Shown here: positions 1 to 8,016 of the stretch, piece after piece
How positions within the stretch are numbered: the stretch's first letter is position 1
Layout: every line of letters starts with the position of its first letter
Assembly (NCBI RefSeq): GCF_000188155.2
Contig: NZ_KE124774.1
Coordinates: forward strand, 2,858,356 to 2,922,355
DNA: 64,000 nucleotides
DNA from: Methylocystis sp. ATCC 49242
GTDB taxonomy: Bacteria > Pseudomonadota > Alphaproteobacteria > Rhizobiales > Beijerinckiaceae
Direction: 5' to 3'
Notes under the pieces: generated by a model
The model's input: only the letters and a program-made list of their open reading frames with translations
Told to the model about the DNA's origin: nothing
The model's database searches: none
Made by a program: the position numbers and the translations under genes

Positions 1-289
1 TGAGCGAGGTGACGATCGTACCGTAGACCGCCGGCAGCGCGCCGAAATTATCCGTGACGGGATTCCAGGCCTGTGACGTCAGAAAGCCGAAGCCGAACGC
101 CTTCATCGACGGCAGGGAGCCGTGAACGAGCGAGACGATCACGCCGCCGAGGATGATGAGAACGGCGATCGCCGCCGCGCGCGTCACCTGATGGAAGACG
201 CGGTCGATGATCGCGATGCGCGCGAGCGACCGGCCGCGGTCCGCGACGGCCGGCTGCGAAACGCTTTGCTCCATTAGTGCATCCGACAC
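1..289 (-). CDS. pstC: Phosphate ABC transporter permease PstC (partial, N-terminus)
   Basis: This is the first ~96 codons of an inner-membrane permease of the high-affinity phosphate importer PstSCAB; the rest lies beyond the left edge. The visible part has a polar N-terminus, one strong transmembrane helix (AAAIAVLIILGGVIVSLVHG), then a stretch rich in FGFGFLTSQAWNP, typical of PstC before its permease core. I place the start at a GTG (codon 289-287) because GGAG sits 8 nt upstream at 298-301. An in-frame ATG at 274 has no ribosome site and is the alternative. It follows pstS on the same strand after ~140 bp, the usual pst order, so it is expected to respond to phosphate starvation. Identification rests on the partial sequence plus context. 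Confidence 0.85.
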   Translation of the reverse strand, partial: MSDALMEQSVSQPAVADRGRSLARIAIIDRVFHQVTRAAAIAVLIILGGVIVSLVHGSLPSMKAFGFGFLTSQAWNPVTDNFGALPAVYGTIVTSL

Positions 290-366
290 GTCGCCCGCTC
301 CATTCACTTCACGCCGGCTCGCTTCGCGCCGGCCTGGCTCGATCGTCATTCGCAACTCCCGACGCC

Positions 367-420
367 GGTCCGCGAGGACCGACGTCCCTTGATGAAAAGG
401 CCGCCGTCTCCGCGGACGGC
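367..420 (-). terminator. Attenuator-like hairpins between pstS and pstC
   Basis: Two stem-loops lie between pstS and pstC. The first on the transcript (403-420) pairs GCCGTC with GACGGC across a 6-nt loop and is followed by GGCC and four T on the minus strand. The second (367-380) pairs GGTCC with GGACC. Such intercistronic structures commonly reduce distal expression so that the periplasmic binding protein is made in excess of the permease. The structure is seen; the role is inferred. Confidence 0.5.
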
Positions 421-430
421 GCCTGCCATA

Positions 431-1474
431 TTAGTGCGCCAGCGGCTTGCCGTCCGCGCCCTTCACAGTAGCCCAGCTCTTCCTGATGAGCTCGACCACC
501 GGCTTCGGCATCGGAATATAGTCGAGCTCCTCGGCGGCCTTGCCGCCCTTGGCGAAGGCCCAGCCGAAAAACTTCAGCGCCTCGGCCGCGGCCGCCTCGT
601 CCTTCGGCTCCTTCGGGAGCAGGATGAAGCTCGCCGCCGTGATCGGCCATGACTTGGCGCCGGGCTCGTTGGTCAGGATCTCGTAGAAACCGTCGGCATG
701 CGACCAGTCGGCGCCGGCGGCGGCGGCCTGGAAGCTTTCCGTGGCTGGCGCGACGGCCTTGCCGTCCTTGTTGACCATCCTGGTGTAGGTCAGCTTGTTC
801 TGCTTGGCGTAGGCGTATTCGACATAGCCGATCGCGCCCCTGGTGTTCGCCACATTGTTGGCGACGCCCTCATTGCCCTTGGCGCCGATGCCGACCGGCC
901 ATTCCACGGCCGAGTTCTCGCCGACCTTGGTCTTCCAGTCCTCGGAGACCTTGGACAGATAGTTGGTGAAGTTGAAGGTGGTGCCGGAGCCGTCCGAGCG
1001 ATGCACGACGACGATCGGCGCGTTCGACAGTTTGGCCTTCGGATTGAGCTTCTTGATCGCGGCATCGTCCCAGGCGGTGATTTCGCCGAGGAAGATCCTG
1101 GCCAGCGTCGCGCCGTCGAGCGTCAGTTCGCCCGCCGCGACGCCGTCCAGATTGACCACCGGCACGATGCCGCCGATGATCTGCGGCCATTGCACGAGGC
1201 CCGCCGCCTCGAGATCGGGGGCCTTGAGCGGCTGGTCCGAGGCGCCGAAGGTCACCGTGCGCGCCTTGATCTGCTTGATGCCGCCGCCCGAGCCGATCGA
1301 CTGGTAGTTCATGCCGTTGCCGGTCTCTTTCTTGTACGTCTCGGCCCATTTGGCGTAGATCGGGTAGGGGAAGGTCGCGCCGGCGCCGGAAATGTCCAGG
1401 GCGACCGCCGCGCCCGCCGTCACGGCGAGCGCAAGCGCCGCGCCGGCGCCGCGTTTCAGCATGTTGAAAATCAT
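431..1474 (-). CDS. pstS: Phosphate-binding periplasmic protein PstS
   Basis: This is the periplasmic binding subunit that captures inorganic phosphate for PstCAB. The 347-residue product has a Sec signal peptide ([20 protein letters not shown]...AVA) and then the family hallmarks: [14 protein letters not shown], the phosphate-contacting [10 protein letters not shown] and FGASDQPL segments, and [16 protein letters not shown]. The start chosen puts the signal peptide at the N-terminus. A longer in-frame extension upstream would run through the promoter and is rejected. It is the first gene of a pst operon reading toward the left edge. A three-repeat Pho box lies about 93 bp upstream, so induction by PhoB during phosphate limitation is well supported. 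Confidence 0.96.
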   Translation of the reverse strand: MIFNMLKRGAGAALALAVTAGAAVALDISGAGATFPYPIYAKWAETYKKETGNGMNYQSIGSGGGIKQIKARTVTFGASDQPLKAPDLEAAGLVQWPQIIGGIVPVVNLDGVAAGELTLDGATLARIFLGEITAWDDAAIKKLNPKAKLSNAPIVVVHRSDGSGTTFNFTNYLSKVSEDWKTKVGENSAVEWPVGIGAKGNEGVANNVANTRGAIGYVEYAYAKQNKLTYTRMVNKDGKAVAPATESFQAAAAGADWSHADGFYEILTNEPGAKSWPITAASFILLPKEPKDEAAAAEALKFFGWAFAKGGKAAEELDYIPMPKPVVELIRKSWATVKGADGKPLAH

Positions 1475-1566
1475 CTGAGGTCTCTTTCTCAGTTCGAGAA
1501 CAAAACAGGGGGAGGCGCCCACGGCGCCGTCACAGGCAGTTCCTACCCGACCCACAAAAGGATTTT

Positions 1567-1595
1567 GTGACAGTTGGATAACAGTAATATGACAG
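1567..1595 (-). promoter_or_regulatory. Pho box (PhoB operator) of pstS
   Basis: On the minus strand, three 7-mers CTGTCAT, CTGTTAT and CTGTCAC are spaced by exactly 4 bp (11-bp period), giving a direct-repeat array at 1589-1595, 1578-1584 and 1567-1573. This matches the known PhoB-binding consensus of CTGTCAT-like repeats. It lies between phoR and pstS and points toward pstS. The array has three half-sites rather than the minimal two, which suggests strong PhoB binding (inference). Confidence 0.9.
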
Positions 1596-1618
1596 ACTTA
1601 TCGCTTGTATTTTAATGA

Positions 1619-2695
1619 CTATCGCGATTTTGCCGCGTCGGGATCGATCGCCGGCAGCGTCACCTTGAAGAGCGAGCCTTCGCCGAGCGCGGATTCGATC
1701 GCGAGCCGGCCCTGGTGGCGCAGCACGATATGCTTGACGATGGCGAGACCGAGCCCTGTGCCGCCCTTGGCGCGGCTCTTGCCGGCGTCCACGCGATAGA
1801 AGCGCTCGGTGAGACGCGGAATATGCTCCGGCGCCACGCCCGGCCCGTGGTCGCGCACGGAGAAGGTCGCGACCGCGTCCTTGCGCGTGAGCGAAATCTC
1901 GATCGGCTTCTCCCCGCCATTTTCGTTGCGGCCGTATTTGAGCGCATTCTCGATGAGATTCTCGATGATCCGTGCGAGTTCGTCGCGGTCGCCCGGAACG
2001 ATGACATTGGGCGCGAGATCGAGCGCGAGGGGAATGGCGTCCTCTTCCGCCATCGGGGTCAGCGTATCGACGATATGCGCGACCAGCAGGGTGAGATCGA
2101 CCGGAGTCGCCGGGCGCACATGCATGTGCTGCTCGATGCGCGACAGCGACAGAAGATCATCGACGAGGCGCGCCATGCGCTGCGCCTGCTCGCGCATGAT
2201 GCCGAGAAACTTCTCGCGCGCGGCCGCGTCATTTTTCGCCGGGCCCTGAAGCGTTTCGACGAAGCCGAGGAGCGAGGCGAGCGGCGTGCGCAATTCATGG
2301 CTGGCGTTGGCGACGAAGTCGACGCGCATGCGTTCGACCCGATGCGCTTCGGTGAGGTCGCGCAGGCTGATCATCGCCGCCGCGTCATAGCCCGGAACGC
2401 ACATCGGCGCGACATGCGCCTCGAACCAGCGCTCGACCGGCGCCCGCTCGACCCAGACCGTCTTTTCCGCCGCGCCGCCCGCGAGCACGCGCCCGACGGC
2501 GTCCAGCATGTCAGGGGAGCGCAGGCTGCGCGACAGAGGCTCTCCGAAGCGCATGGCCGGCGCCAGCGCGCGCGCCGCGCCATTGGCGGCGATGGTCCGC
2601 TCCTCCGCGTCGACGACGAAGACCGGTTCCGGCAATGCGTCGATGACAGGTGCGAGCCAGTCGGTCGCCTGATCACGCCATTTTGTCTGCGGCAT
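1619..2695 (-). CDS. phoR: Phosphate regulon sensor histidine kinase PhoR (soluble form)
   Basis: This 358-residue histidine kinase is placed directly upstream of pstSC on the same strand, the usual position of phoR. An N-terminal PAS-like region (about 12-115; LPEPVFVVDAEERTIAANGAA) is followed by a HisKA domain with SHELRTPLASLLGF (phosphoacceptor His133). A HATPase_c domain follows with an N box (IIENLIENALKYG), G1 (DHGPGV), an F box (ERFYRVD) and G2 (GGTGLGLAIVKHI). It would phosphorylate PhoB, which is not in the window. No transmembrane helix is visible, unlike enterobacterial PhoR, so membrane recruitment would need a partner. ATG 2695 is the first in-frame methionine consistent with the domain. 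The gene follows the flippase-like gene by 29 bp. Confidence 0.85.
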   Translation of the reverse strand: MPQTKWRDQATDWLAPVIDALPEPVFVVDAEERTIAANGAARALAPAMRFGEPLSRSLRSPDMLDAVGRVLAGGAAEKTVWVERAPVERWFEAHVAPMCVPGYDAAAMISLRDLTEAHRVERMRVDFVANASHELRTPLASLLGFVETLQGPAKNDAAAREKFLGIMREQAQRMARLVDDLLSLSRIEQHMHVRPATPVDLTLLVAHIVDTLTPMAEEDAIPLALDLAPNVIVPGDRDELARIIENLIENALKYGRNENGGEKPIEISLTRKDAVATFSVRDHGPGVAPEHIPRLTERFYRVDAGKSRAKGGTGLGLAIVKHIVLRHQGRLAIESALGEGSLFKVTLPAIDPDAAKSR

Positions 2696-2724
2696 GAATG
2701 AGAGTCCGGTTTGTGCGGAGACGG

Positions 2725-3795
2725 TCAGGCGCCGCGGTCCTCGAGAATGCGGGCGATGGCGTCGCGCAGGGAGGACCAGCGGCGGGCGCCTTCGTCCGCG
2801 CCGAGAACGGCGAGCGCGAAGATGAAGGGCAGGAAGTAATAGATGACGCGGAAAAGCAGAAGCGAGGCGAGAATGCTTCCCTGCGAGGCGCCGGGGAGCG
2901 CGTGCAGCATGATCGCCTCGAACACGCCGATGCCCCCCGGCGCGTGGCTGACGACGCCGAGGATGCAGGCGACGACATAGACCGCGACGAAACCCATGAA
3001 ATCGAGGTCGACGCCCTGCGGCAGCAGCACGTAGAGCGCGCCGGCGGCGGCGCAAAGATCAGCCACGCCGAAGGCGAGTTGCGCCAGCGTCGGGCCGAGA
3101 CGGGGCAATTCGAGCGCATGGCCGCGAATGTGAATGCGCCGCCGCTCCAGCGCCACCCAGACGCAATAGGCGGCGACCGACGCCGTGACGACGACGCCCA
3201 GCGCGATGTGCAAGAAGACCGGGACGTGATCGAGCGCGGCGAGCGCGTCGGCGCCCGTCAGCAGGCTGACGCCGATCATCATCGTCATGCCGAGCCAGAA
3301 GGTGACTCCGGTTATGACCGTGATGTTGGCGACCTGCAGGGCGGTGATCTGGACGCGCGAATAAATCCAGTAGCGCACGGCCGCGCCGGTGATGATCGGA
3401 AAGCCGAGATTGAAGGAGATCGCATAGCTGGCGAATGAGGCGAGCGCCGCGATGCGATAGGGCGAGCGCATGCGAATTTGATACAGCGCCGAGACGTCAT
3501 ATCCGGTGAGGGCCAGATAGGACAAGGCGGTGAACAGCATTGCGACGAGGATCTGTGCGCCGCTCGTCTCCTTGAGCGCCGTCGCGACGTCGGCGAAATG
3601 GATTTTCGACAGGACATTGCCGAGAACGAAGGCGGCGAGAGTGAACAGCGCGAGACTCGCCAATGCGCCGATGATCTGGCCGGCGCCGTGAGGCAGGCGC
3701 TGGCTCAGTGTCTCGAAGAAGCTTTTTCGCTGCGGGGCCACGACGACAGGCAGGCGGGGTTGAGGTGAAATGGCGAGATCCTCGTCTTTTTGCAT
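2725..3795 (-). CDS. UPF0104 / MprF flippase-like integral membrane protein
   Basis: This ~356-residue polytopic protein belongs to the lysylphosphatidylglycerol synthetase transmembrane-region (UPF0104) family. A charged, proline-rich cytoplasmic N-terminus is followed by about eight hydrophobic helices. Recognisable segments include SFASYAISFNLGFPIITGAAVRYW and the conserved GVVSHAPGGIGVFEAIML. In MprF this domain flips aminoacyl-phospholipids, but here there is no aminoacyl-transferase domain, so the substrate is unknown. The start at 3795 (MQKDED) is chosen for the hydrophobic profile; upstream in-frame ATGs exist up to 3912. The gene lies between imuB and phoR, all on the minus strand, with 29 bp to phoR. 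Confidence 0.8.
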   Translation of the reverse strand: MQKDEDLAISPQPRLPVVVAPQRKSFFETLSQRLPHGAGQIIGALASLALFTLAAFVLGNVLSKIHFADVATALKETSGAQILVAMLFTALSYLALTGYDVSALYQIRMRSPYRIAALASFASYAISFNLGFPIITGAAVRYWIYSRVQITALQVANITVITGVTFWLGMTMMIGVSLLTGADALAALDHVPVFLHIALGVVVTASVAAYCVWVALERRRIHIRGHALELPRLGPTLAQLAFGVADLCAAAGALYVLLPQGVDLDFMGFVAVYVVACILGVVSHAPGGIGVFEAIMLHALPGASQGSILASLLLFRVIYYFLPFIFALAVLGADEGARRWSSLRDAIARILEDRGA

Positions 3796-3940
3796 CTTTG
3801 TCTCGCGGGCTTCGGGCCCGAATGGACGGAACTGCGCTTCTTTGCTCGCAAGAGTGGCGCCGTCGCAGCGACTTCGACCGGAAATCATGACGTTTGAATG
3901 ACGTCGAGCCATCTTCAGGTTGGAGCGGCGAAGACCTGGA

Positions 3941-5473
3941 TCAAGAGAGGCCATGCACATACCAGCGCGGCCGGCCGGCCTCGCGCCCGTAAAGCCCCTC
4001 GCGAAACAGCCAGAACAGCAGGCCCTGCGCGTCCTGCGCATGGAAATAATCGCGCGTCAGCCCGTCGTCCCCAGCGCCCCACCAGGGCGGCGCGATGCGC
4101 TCCGGGCCTTCATAGGCCACGATTTCATGCAGCGCGCGCCGCCAGCGGAAGCGCAACGGGGGGCCGTCGGGCGCGAGCGCCATGGCCTCGATCGGTTCAG
4201 GCCGCTCGAAGAGGCGCAGCGGCCGCGGCGCCTCCTGCGCCGGAAAGGCGACGGGCGTAGGGCCGGAGGCGGCCGGGACGGCGGCGACCGCGAATTCCGG
4301 CAGATGCGTCTCCTGTGGATGAAGCCGCAGCACGCGGCGCAGGCCGAGCCTTGCGCCGAGCCGGTCGAGAAGATCGGAGAGATCCCGATCGTCCGGCGCG
4401 CCCTTCGGCGGCGCGACGAGCGTCGTCTGCGGCGTCTCGAAACTCTCGACCTCGCTGGCGCAGAGCCGGAGCACGTCGAAGCCATAGCCCGCGTCGAGCC
4501 CCTCCTCCGTGATCGCCGCAAGGCGCTCGATGAGCAGCGCCGCGAGGCGGGAGGGCTCGCGCAGCGGCCGGCTCGTCCCGGCGGAAAGATGTTTCACGGC
4601 GCCGTCGACGCGGTAGAAAACGGCCTCCAGCCGCCGCGCGCCGACGCCGGCGCGCGCAAGCATCGGGCAGAGGTCGGCGGCGAGGAGCCGCAGCGTCGCC
4701 TCCACATCGGCGCGCCGGGTGAGCCCGTCGATGAAGCGCCGCTCGGCGATGAAGGCCGGCGCCTCGAAGCGCGGCGTGATCGGATCACGGATGCGGCAGG
4801 TCAGCGCGTCGAGCCGGGCGAGCGCCGCCTGTCCGAAACGCGCCGCGAGCGGGGCGCGCGGGCGGGCGAGGAGATCGCCGATCCGGCGCAGGCCGGCCCG
4901 GCGCATTCCTGCCAGCGCCTCGGGATCGAGGCCGAGCGCGGCGGCGGGCAAGGCGGCGGCGATCCGGTCGATCTCCTCCTGCGGAGTCTCCGGCGCGACG
5001 AGCCGCAGGGTCGAGAAACGCGCCAGCGCCCGGGCGAGGGCGGGACCCGGCGCGATCGCGGCGCGGGCGGAAAAGCCGAGGGCCGCGAGACGGCCTTCGA
5101 TTTCCGCCATCAGCGCATTCTCGCCGCCGAAAAGATGCGCCGCGCCGGAAACGTCGAGCAGCACGCCGTCCGGCGGATCGGCGGCGGCGAGCGGGGTGAA
5201 GCGGCGGCTCCAGTCGGCGAGCGTCCCGACCAGCGCGGCGTCGGCGCGGGGATCGGCCTCCGCAAGCGCGAGCGCCGGGCAGCGGGCGCGGGCGTCGGCG
5301 ACCGCCAGGCCGGGATGAAGGCCGAGCTTCTGCGCGCCGGCGTCGACGGCCGTGAGCCGCTCGGCCCCCTTCACCCGGGCGTAGACGGCGAAGGGCTCAC
5401 GCCCGGCGCCGCCGCGCCGCCGCAGCAGCCGGTCGGTCGCAAGACGGGGCAGGAAGACGCTCAGGAAACGCAT
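3941..5473 (-). CDS. imuB: Y-family DNA polymerase-like mutasome protein ImuB
   Basis: ImuB is a catalytically inactive Y-family homologue that links ImuA and DnaE2 to the sliding clamp in SOS mutagenesis. The 510-residue protein opens MRFLSVFLPRLATDRL, typical of the family. It keeps the palm/finger fold (AVDAGAQKLGLHPGL; GVLLDVSGAAHLFGGE) but lacks the acidic SIDE-type catalytic cluster, as expected for ImuB. The little-finger and C-terminal tail include LRFRWRRALHEIVAYEGPER and end with TRDYFHAQDAQGLLFWLFREG, typical of ImuB. Its 5' end overlaps imuA by 77 bp, implying co-transcription under the LexA site upstream of imuA. dnaE2 (imuC) is not adjacent in this window; a flippase-like gene follows instead. 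Confidence 0.92.
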   Translation of the reverse strand: MRFLSVFLPRLATDRLLRRRGGAGREPFAVYARVKGAERLTAVDAGAQKLGLHPGLAVADARARCPALALAEADPRADAALVGTLADWSRRFTPLAAADPPDGVLLDVSGAAHLFGGENALMAEIEGRLAALGFSARAAIAPGPALARALARFSTLRLVAPETPQEEIDRIAAALPAAALGLDPEALAGMRRAGLRRIGDLLARPRAPLAARFGQAALARLDALTCRIRDPITPRFEAPAFIAERRFIDGLTRRADVEATLRLLAADLCPMLARAGVGARRLEAVFYRVDGAVKHLSAGTSRPLREPSRLAALLIERLAAITEEGLDAGYGFDVLRLCASEVESFETPQTTLVAPPKGAPDDRDLSDLLDRLGARLGLRRVLRLHPQETHLPEFAVAAVPAASGPTPVAFPAQEAPRPLRLFERPEPIEAMALAPDGPPLRFRWRRALHEIVAYEGPERIAPPWWGAGDDGLTRDYFHAQDAQGLLFWLFREGLYGREAGRPRWYVHGLS

Positions 5474-6224
5474 GACGAAACACCACTCTTTCGGGATCGA
5501 AGGCGAGATCGCGCCATTGCCCCGGATCGATCTCGCCCGTCTCGCCCAGCAGGCCCGCGCGGGCTTTCGTCACCCGCAGCCGCCAAGCGAAGGGCGCGGC
5601 GGGCGAGAGCGCCGGGCGGGGACGCGACGGCGGGACGGGGGCGGCGGCGATTTCGAGGCGAAGTTCGGCGGCGCTGGAGAAGCGCGTCGCCTCCGCCCCC
5701 TGCGCGACGACGAGGCCGAGGCCGCCGCCGCGCCGCGCCGCGAGCAGCAGGCGGCGCGAAGCGGAAAGATCGTAGAGACGCGCGGGCAGGAAGCTCTCGG
5801 CGACCACCGCCGCGCAGGCTTCGCTCCTCAGCGCCTCCTCCATCGCCCAGAGAGTTTCGCGCGGACGGCGGACGCGAATGAGCGCGAAGCGGGAGAGGTC
5901 CATCCCCGCCGCCGCGAGGCCGCGCCCGTAGGGCAGGCCGAATTCGCCGGCGCTGAAATCCTCGACGATCCAGACCAGCGCCCCGCCGCCGCGCGCCGCC
6001 TGCGCCCGCAGCGCAAGCGCCAGAGCGAAAGCGCCCGCTCCCGGCGCGTCCGGCGGGCGGGCCGGCAAAAGCTCGCTCAACCCAGCGCGGCCGGGAGAAA
6101 AAAGCGCGTCGATGGAGTCGCGCGCGCCTTCGCGGACGCCCCGCGCGACCCCGTCGCGCGCCTCGATGGCGGCGATGCGGCGGCGCAAAAAGCCGATACG
6201 TTCCGAAACGCCGCCCTGCGACAT
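5397..6224 (-). CDS. imuA: SOS mutagenesis protein ImuA (RecA-like)
   Basis: ImuA is a RecA/SulA-related ATPase-fold protein that works with ImuB and DnaE2 in DNA-damage-induced translesion synthesis. The ~275-residue product has the alphaproteobacterial ImuA pattern: an N-terminal helix (ERIGFLRRRIAAIEA), a RecA-like core with ALALRAQAARGGGALVWIVED, YGRGLAAAGMDLSRFALIRV and WAMEEALRSEACAAVVAE, and a basic C-terminus rich in R/A. No intact Walker A motif is visible, usual for this family. The start at 6224 (MSQGG) is preferred over 6263, which would put the coding region nearly onto the LexA box. The 3' end overlaps imuB by 77 bp. Confidence 0.88.
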   Translation of the reverse strand: MSQGGVSERIGFLRRRIAAIEARDGVARGVREGARDSIDALFSPGRAGLSELLPARPPDAPGAGAFALALALRAQAARGGGALVWIVEDFSAGEFGLPYGRGLAAAGMDLSRFALIRVRRPRETLWAMEEALRSEACAAVVAESFLPARLYDLSASRRLLLAARRGGGLGLVVAQGAEATRFSSAAELRLEIAAAPVPPSRPRPALSPAAPFAWRLRVTKARAGLLGETGEIDPGQWRDLAFDPERVVFRHAFPERLPAPSCDRPAAAAARRRRA

Positions 6225-6269
6225 CGGTTGCGAAGTCCCCGAGTTTGGAAAGATCGCCCTCATGGCGAT

Positions 6270-6284
6270 GTTCGATATTTGTTC
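6270..6284 (-). promoter_or_regulatory. LexA (SOS) box upstream of imuAB
   Basis: The sequence is GTTC, seven bases, GTTC, an exact match to the alphaproteobacterial LexA consensus GTTC-N7-GTTC (GAAC-N7-GAAC on the imuA strand). It lies 46 bp upstream of the chosen imuA start, a position consistent with direct LexA repression and damage induction of imuA-imuB. Confidence 0.9.
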
Positions 6285-6415
6285 TCACGCGCCACGAGAG
6301 TCAAGCGAAAGAGTCCGGGCGTCGCCGCCAGGCTTGATTACGTCTACATATGGCCCAGCTAACCAAGGGGGCCGACGCGGATGAACGCGTCGATCGACCG
6401 ATCGGAGGACGCCCC

Positions 6416-6763
6416 ATGCACAAAATGTCCAAGGAGATGCAGAGCTGCGTCGACGAATGTCTGCGCTGCTACCAGATGTGCTTCGGCATGGCGATGACCC
6501 ATTGTCTCGAAACGGGCGGCGACCATGTGAAACCGAAACATTTCCGCGCCATGATCAGCTGCGCCGAAATGTGCCGCAACGCCGCGCATATGATGCTGAT
6601 GAAATCGCCGCAGGCCAGACATATCTGCGAGGATTGCGCCGAGGCCTGCGAAGCCTGCGCGAAGGAATGCGACGCCCTTCCCGACATGAAGGATTGCGCC
6701 GCGCAATGCCGCCGCTGCGCAGAAGCCTGCCGCAAGATGGCGGGACAAAAGATGGCGGCGTGA
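6416..6763 (+). CDS. Cytosolic four-helix-bundle copper storage protein (Csp3-like)
   Basis: This 115-residue protein has 16 cysteines (11, 15, 18, 22, 30, 49, 53, 71, 74, 78, 81, 85, 94, 98, 101, 105) in CxxxC and CxxCxxxC helical spacing. That pattern lines the interior of Csp-type four-helix bundles, which bind many Cu(I) ions. There is no signal peptide, so it is expected to be cytosolic, like Csp3. The start at 6416 is set by GGAGG 7 nt upstream (6404-6408); an upstream in-frame ATG at 6350 lacks one. In a methanotroph such a protein would buffer copper for particulate methane monooxygenase (inference). It is transcribed divergently from imuAB, and its upstream region contains the SOS box. 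Confidence 0.88.
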   Translation: MHKMSKEMQSCVDECLRCYQMCFGMAMTHCLETGGDHVKPKHFRAMISCAEMCRNAAHMMLMKSPQARHICEDCAEACEACAKECDALPDMKDCAAQCRRCAEACRKMAGQKMAA

Positions 6764-6828
6764 GAACCGGCGCTTGCGTCTCACGCAAGCGCCAAGCCGC
6801 TCCATCGCGACAAGGGACGCGCTCGCCG

Positions 6829-7152
6829 CTACTTCTTCTTGAGCCCCAGAATATAGGCCGCCAGGGAATCGATCTCCTCCGGCGAGAGCATGATGTTGGG
6901 CATGTTTTTATGCGAGGAGCGCAGGAAGACCTTCAGCGACAGTTCCGTCGTCGAGACCATATTCGCGACCTCCGCGAAGCGCGGCGCCTTGGGGTCGGGA
7001 CTCCTGGCCTTGGCGTCCGCGTCGATGGCGTGACAGGCGGCGCATTCGCTCTTTGCGAGGCGCTCGCCCACGGCCGGATCGACGCTCTGCGCGCGAGCCG
7101 GGAAAGCGGCGGCGAGAGCGCCGATGAAAGTCATTGCAAGCGCCAGCCTCAT
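6829..7152 (-). CDS. Small periplasmic class I cytochrome c
   Basis: This 107-residue protein has a signal peptide (MRLALAMTFIGALAAAFPARA) and a single haem c site CAACH. The distal Met comes from MPNIMLSPEEIDSLAAYI, the usual C-terminal helix of small monohaem cytochromes. It carries electrons in the periplasm; its redox partners cannot be read from the sequence. The start at 7152 gives the signal peptide, whereas a longer in-frame extension would overlap fabI. The gene begins 20 bp after the fabI stop on the same strand and may be co-transcribed. The C-terminus is lysine-rich (LGLKKK). Confidence 0.88.
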   Translation of the reverse strand: MRLALAMTFIGALAAAFPARAQSVDPAVGERLAKSECAACHAIDADAKARSPDPKAPRFAEVANMVSTTELSLKVFLRSSHKNMPNIMLSPEEIDSLAAYILGLKKK

Positions 7153-7172
7153 TCGCGTCGCCCCCTTGCGCC

Positions 7173-7982
7173 TCACTCGCCGCCGTTGAGATCCTCCGGC
7201 CGCGGCTGCAGCATGATGTTGTAGCCGGCGTCGACGAGATGGATTTCGCCGGTCACGCCGCCCGAAAGCTCGGAAAGGAAATAAAGCGCCGAACCGCCGA
7301 TTTCGTCCAGCGTGATCATTCGCCGCAGGGGGCAATGCTGCTTCTGGAAGGCGCCCATCGCCCGCGCGCCGGTGATGCCCGCGCCGGCCATGGTGCGCAC
7401 CGGCCCCGGCGAGATGGCGTTCACGCGGATGCCGCGCGCGCCGTAATCCGCTGCGAGATAGCGCACGGAGGAATCGAGCGCGGCCTTCGCGACGCCCATG
7501 ACATTATAGTTCGGCATGACATGCGTGCCGCCGCCGAAGCTCACCGTCACCATGGAGCCGCCCTTCTTCATCAGCGCCGCCGCGCGGCGCGCGGCCTCTG
7601 TGAAGGAGAAGCAGGAAATCACCATCGTGCGGATGAAATTCTCGCGCGAGGTGTCGGCGTAAAGCCCCTTCAGCTCGCTCTTGTCGGAATAGGCGATGGA
7701 GTGGACGAGAAAGTCCATCTCGCCCCAGTCATATTCGAGACGCGCGAAGACGTCGTCGACCGTCGAAATATCCTCGGCGTCGCAGGGCAGCACGAGGGAG
7801 GAGCCCAGCTCCTGCGCAAGCGGCTTGACGCGCTTGCCCAGCGCCTCGCCCTGATAGGTGAAGGCGAGCTCGGCGCCATGGCGCGCCAATACGCGCGCTA
7901 TGCCGTAGGCGATCGAATGGTCGTTGGCGACGCCCATGATGAGCCCGCGTTTGCCTTTCATCAAACCAGTTGCAACCGTCAT
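7173..7982 (-). CDS. fabI: Enoyl-[acyl-carrier-protein] reductase (NADH) FabI
   Basis: FabI reduces trans-2-enoyl-ACP in the last step of each fatty-acid elongation cycle. This SDR-type enzyme has an N-terminal nucleotide site GVANDHSIAYGIA and the FabI-specific Y-x6-K active site in YNVMGVAK (Tyr159, Lys166). C-terminal PVRTMAGAGI and GEIHLVDAGYNIM complete the family pattern. ATG 7982 is preferred because GAGAAAGAG lies just upstream; a GTG at 7988 is two codons earlier. It is on the same strand as fabB and fabA but separated from them by an unrelated secreted-protein gene. Its length is normal for the family. Confidence 0.95.
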   Translation of the reverse strand: MTVATGLMKGKRGLIMGVANDHSIAYGIARVLARHGAELAFTYQGEALGKRVKPLAQELGSSLVLPCDAEDISTVDDVFARLEYDWGEMDFLVHSIAYSDKSELKGLYADTSRENFIRTMVISCFSFTEAARRAAALMKKGGSMVTVSFGGGTHVMPNYNVMGVAKAALDSSVRYLAADYGARGIRVNAISPGPVRTMAGAGITGARAMGAFQKQHCPLRRMITLDEIGGSALYFLSELSGGVTGEIHLVDAGYNIMLQPRPEDLNGGE

Positions 7983-8016
7983 CGACACTCTTTCTCTTTA
8001 AGCGCGCCGCGCCTTT

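Noticed and set aside
3920-5881. Plus-strand open frame of ~653 codons opposite imuB and imuA
   Set aside because: It is a low-complexity Arg/Gly/Ala-rich shadow frame; imuAB and the LexA site explain the region.
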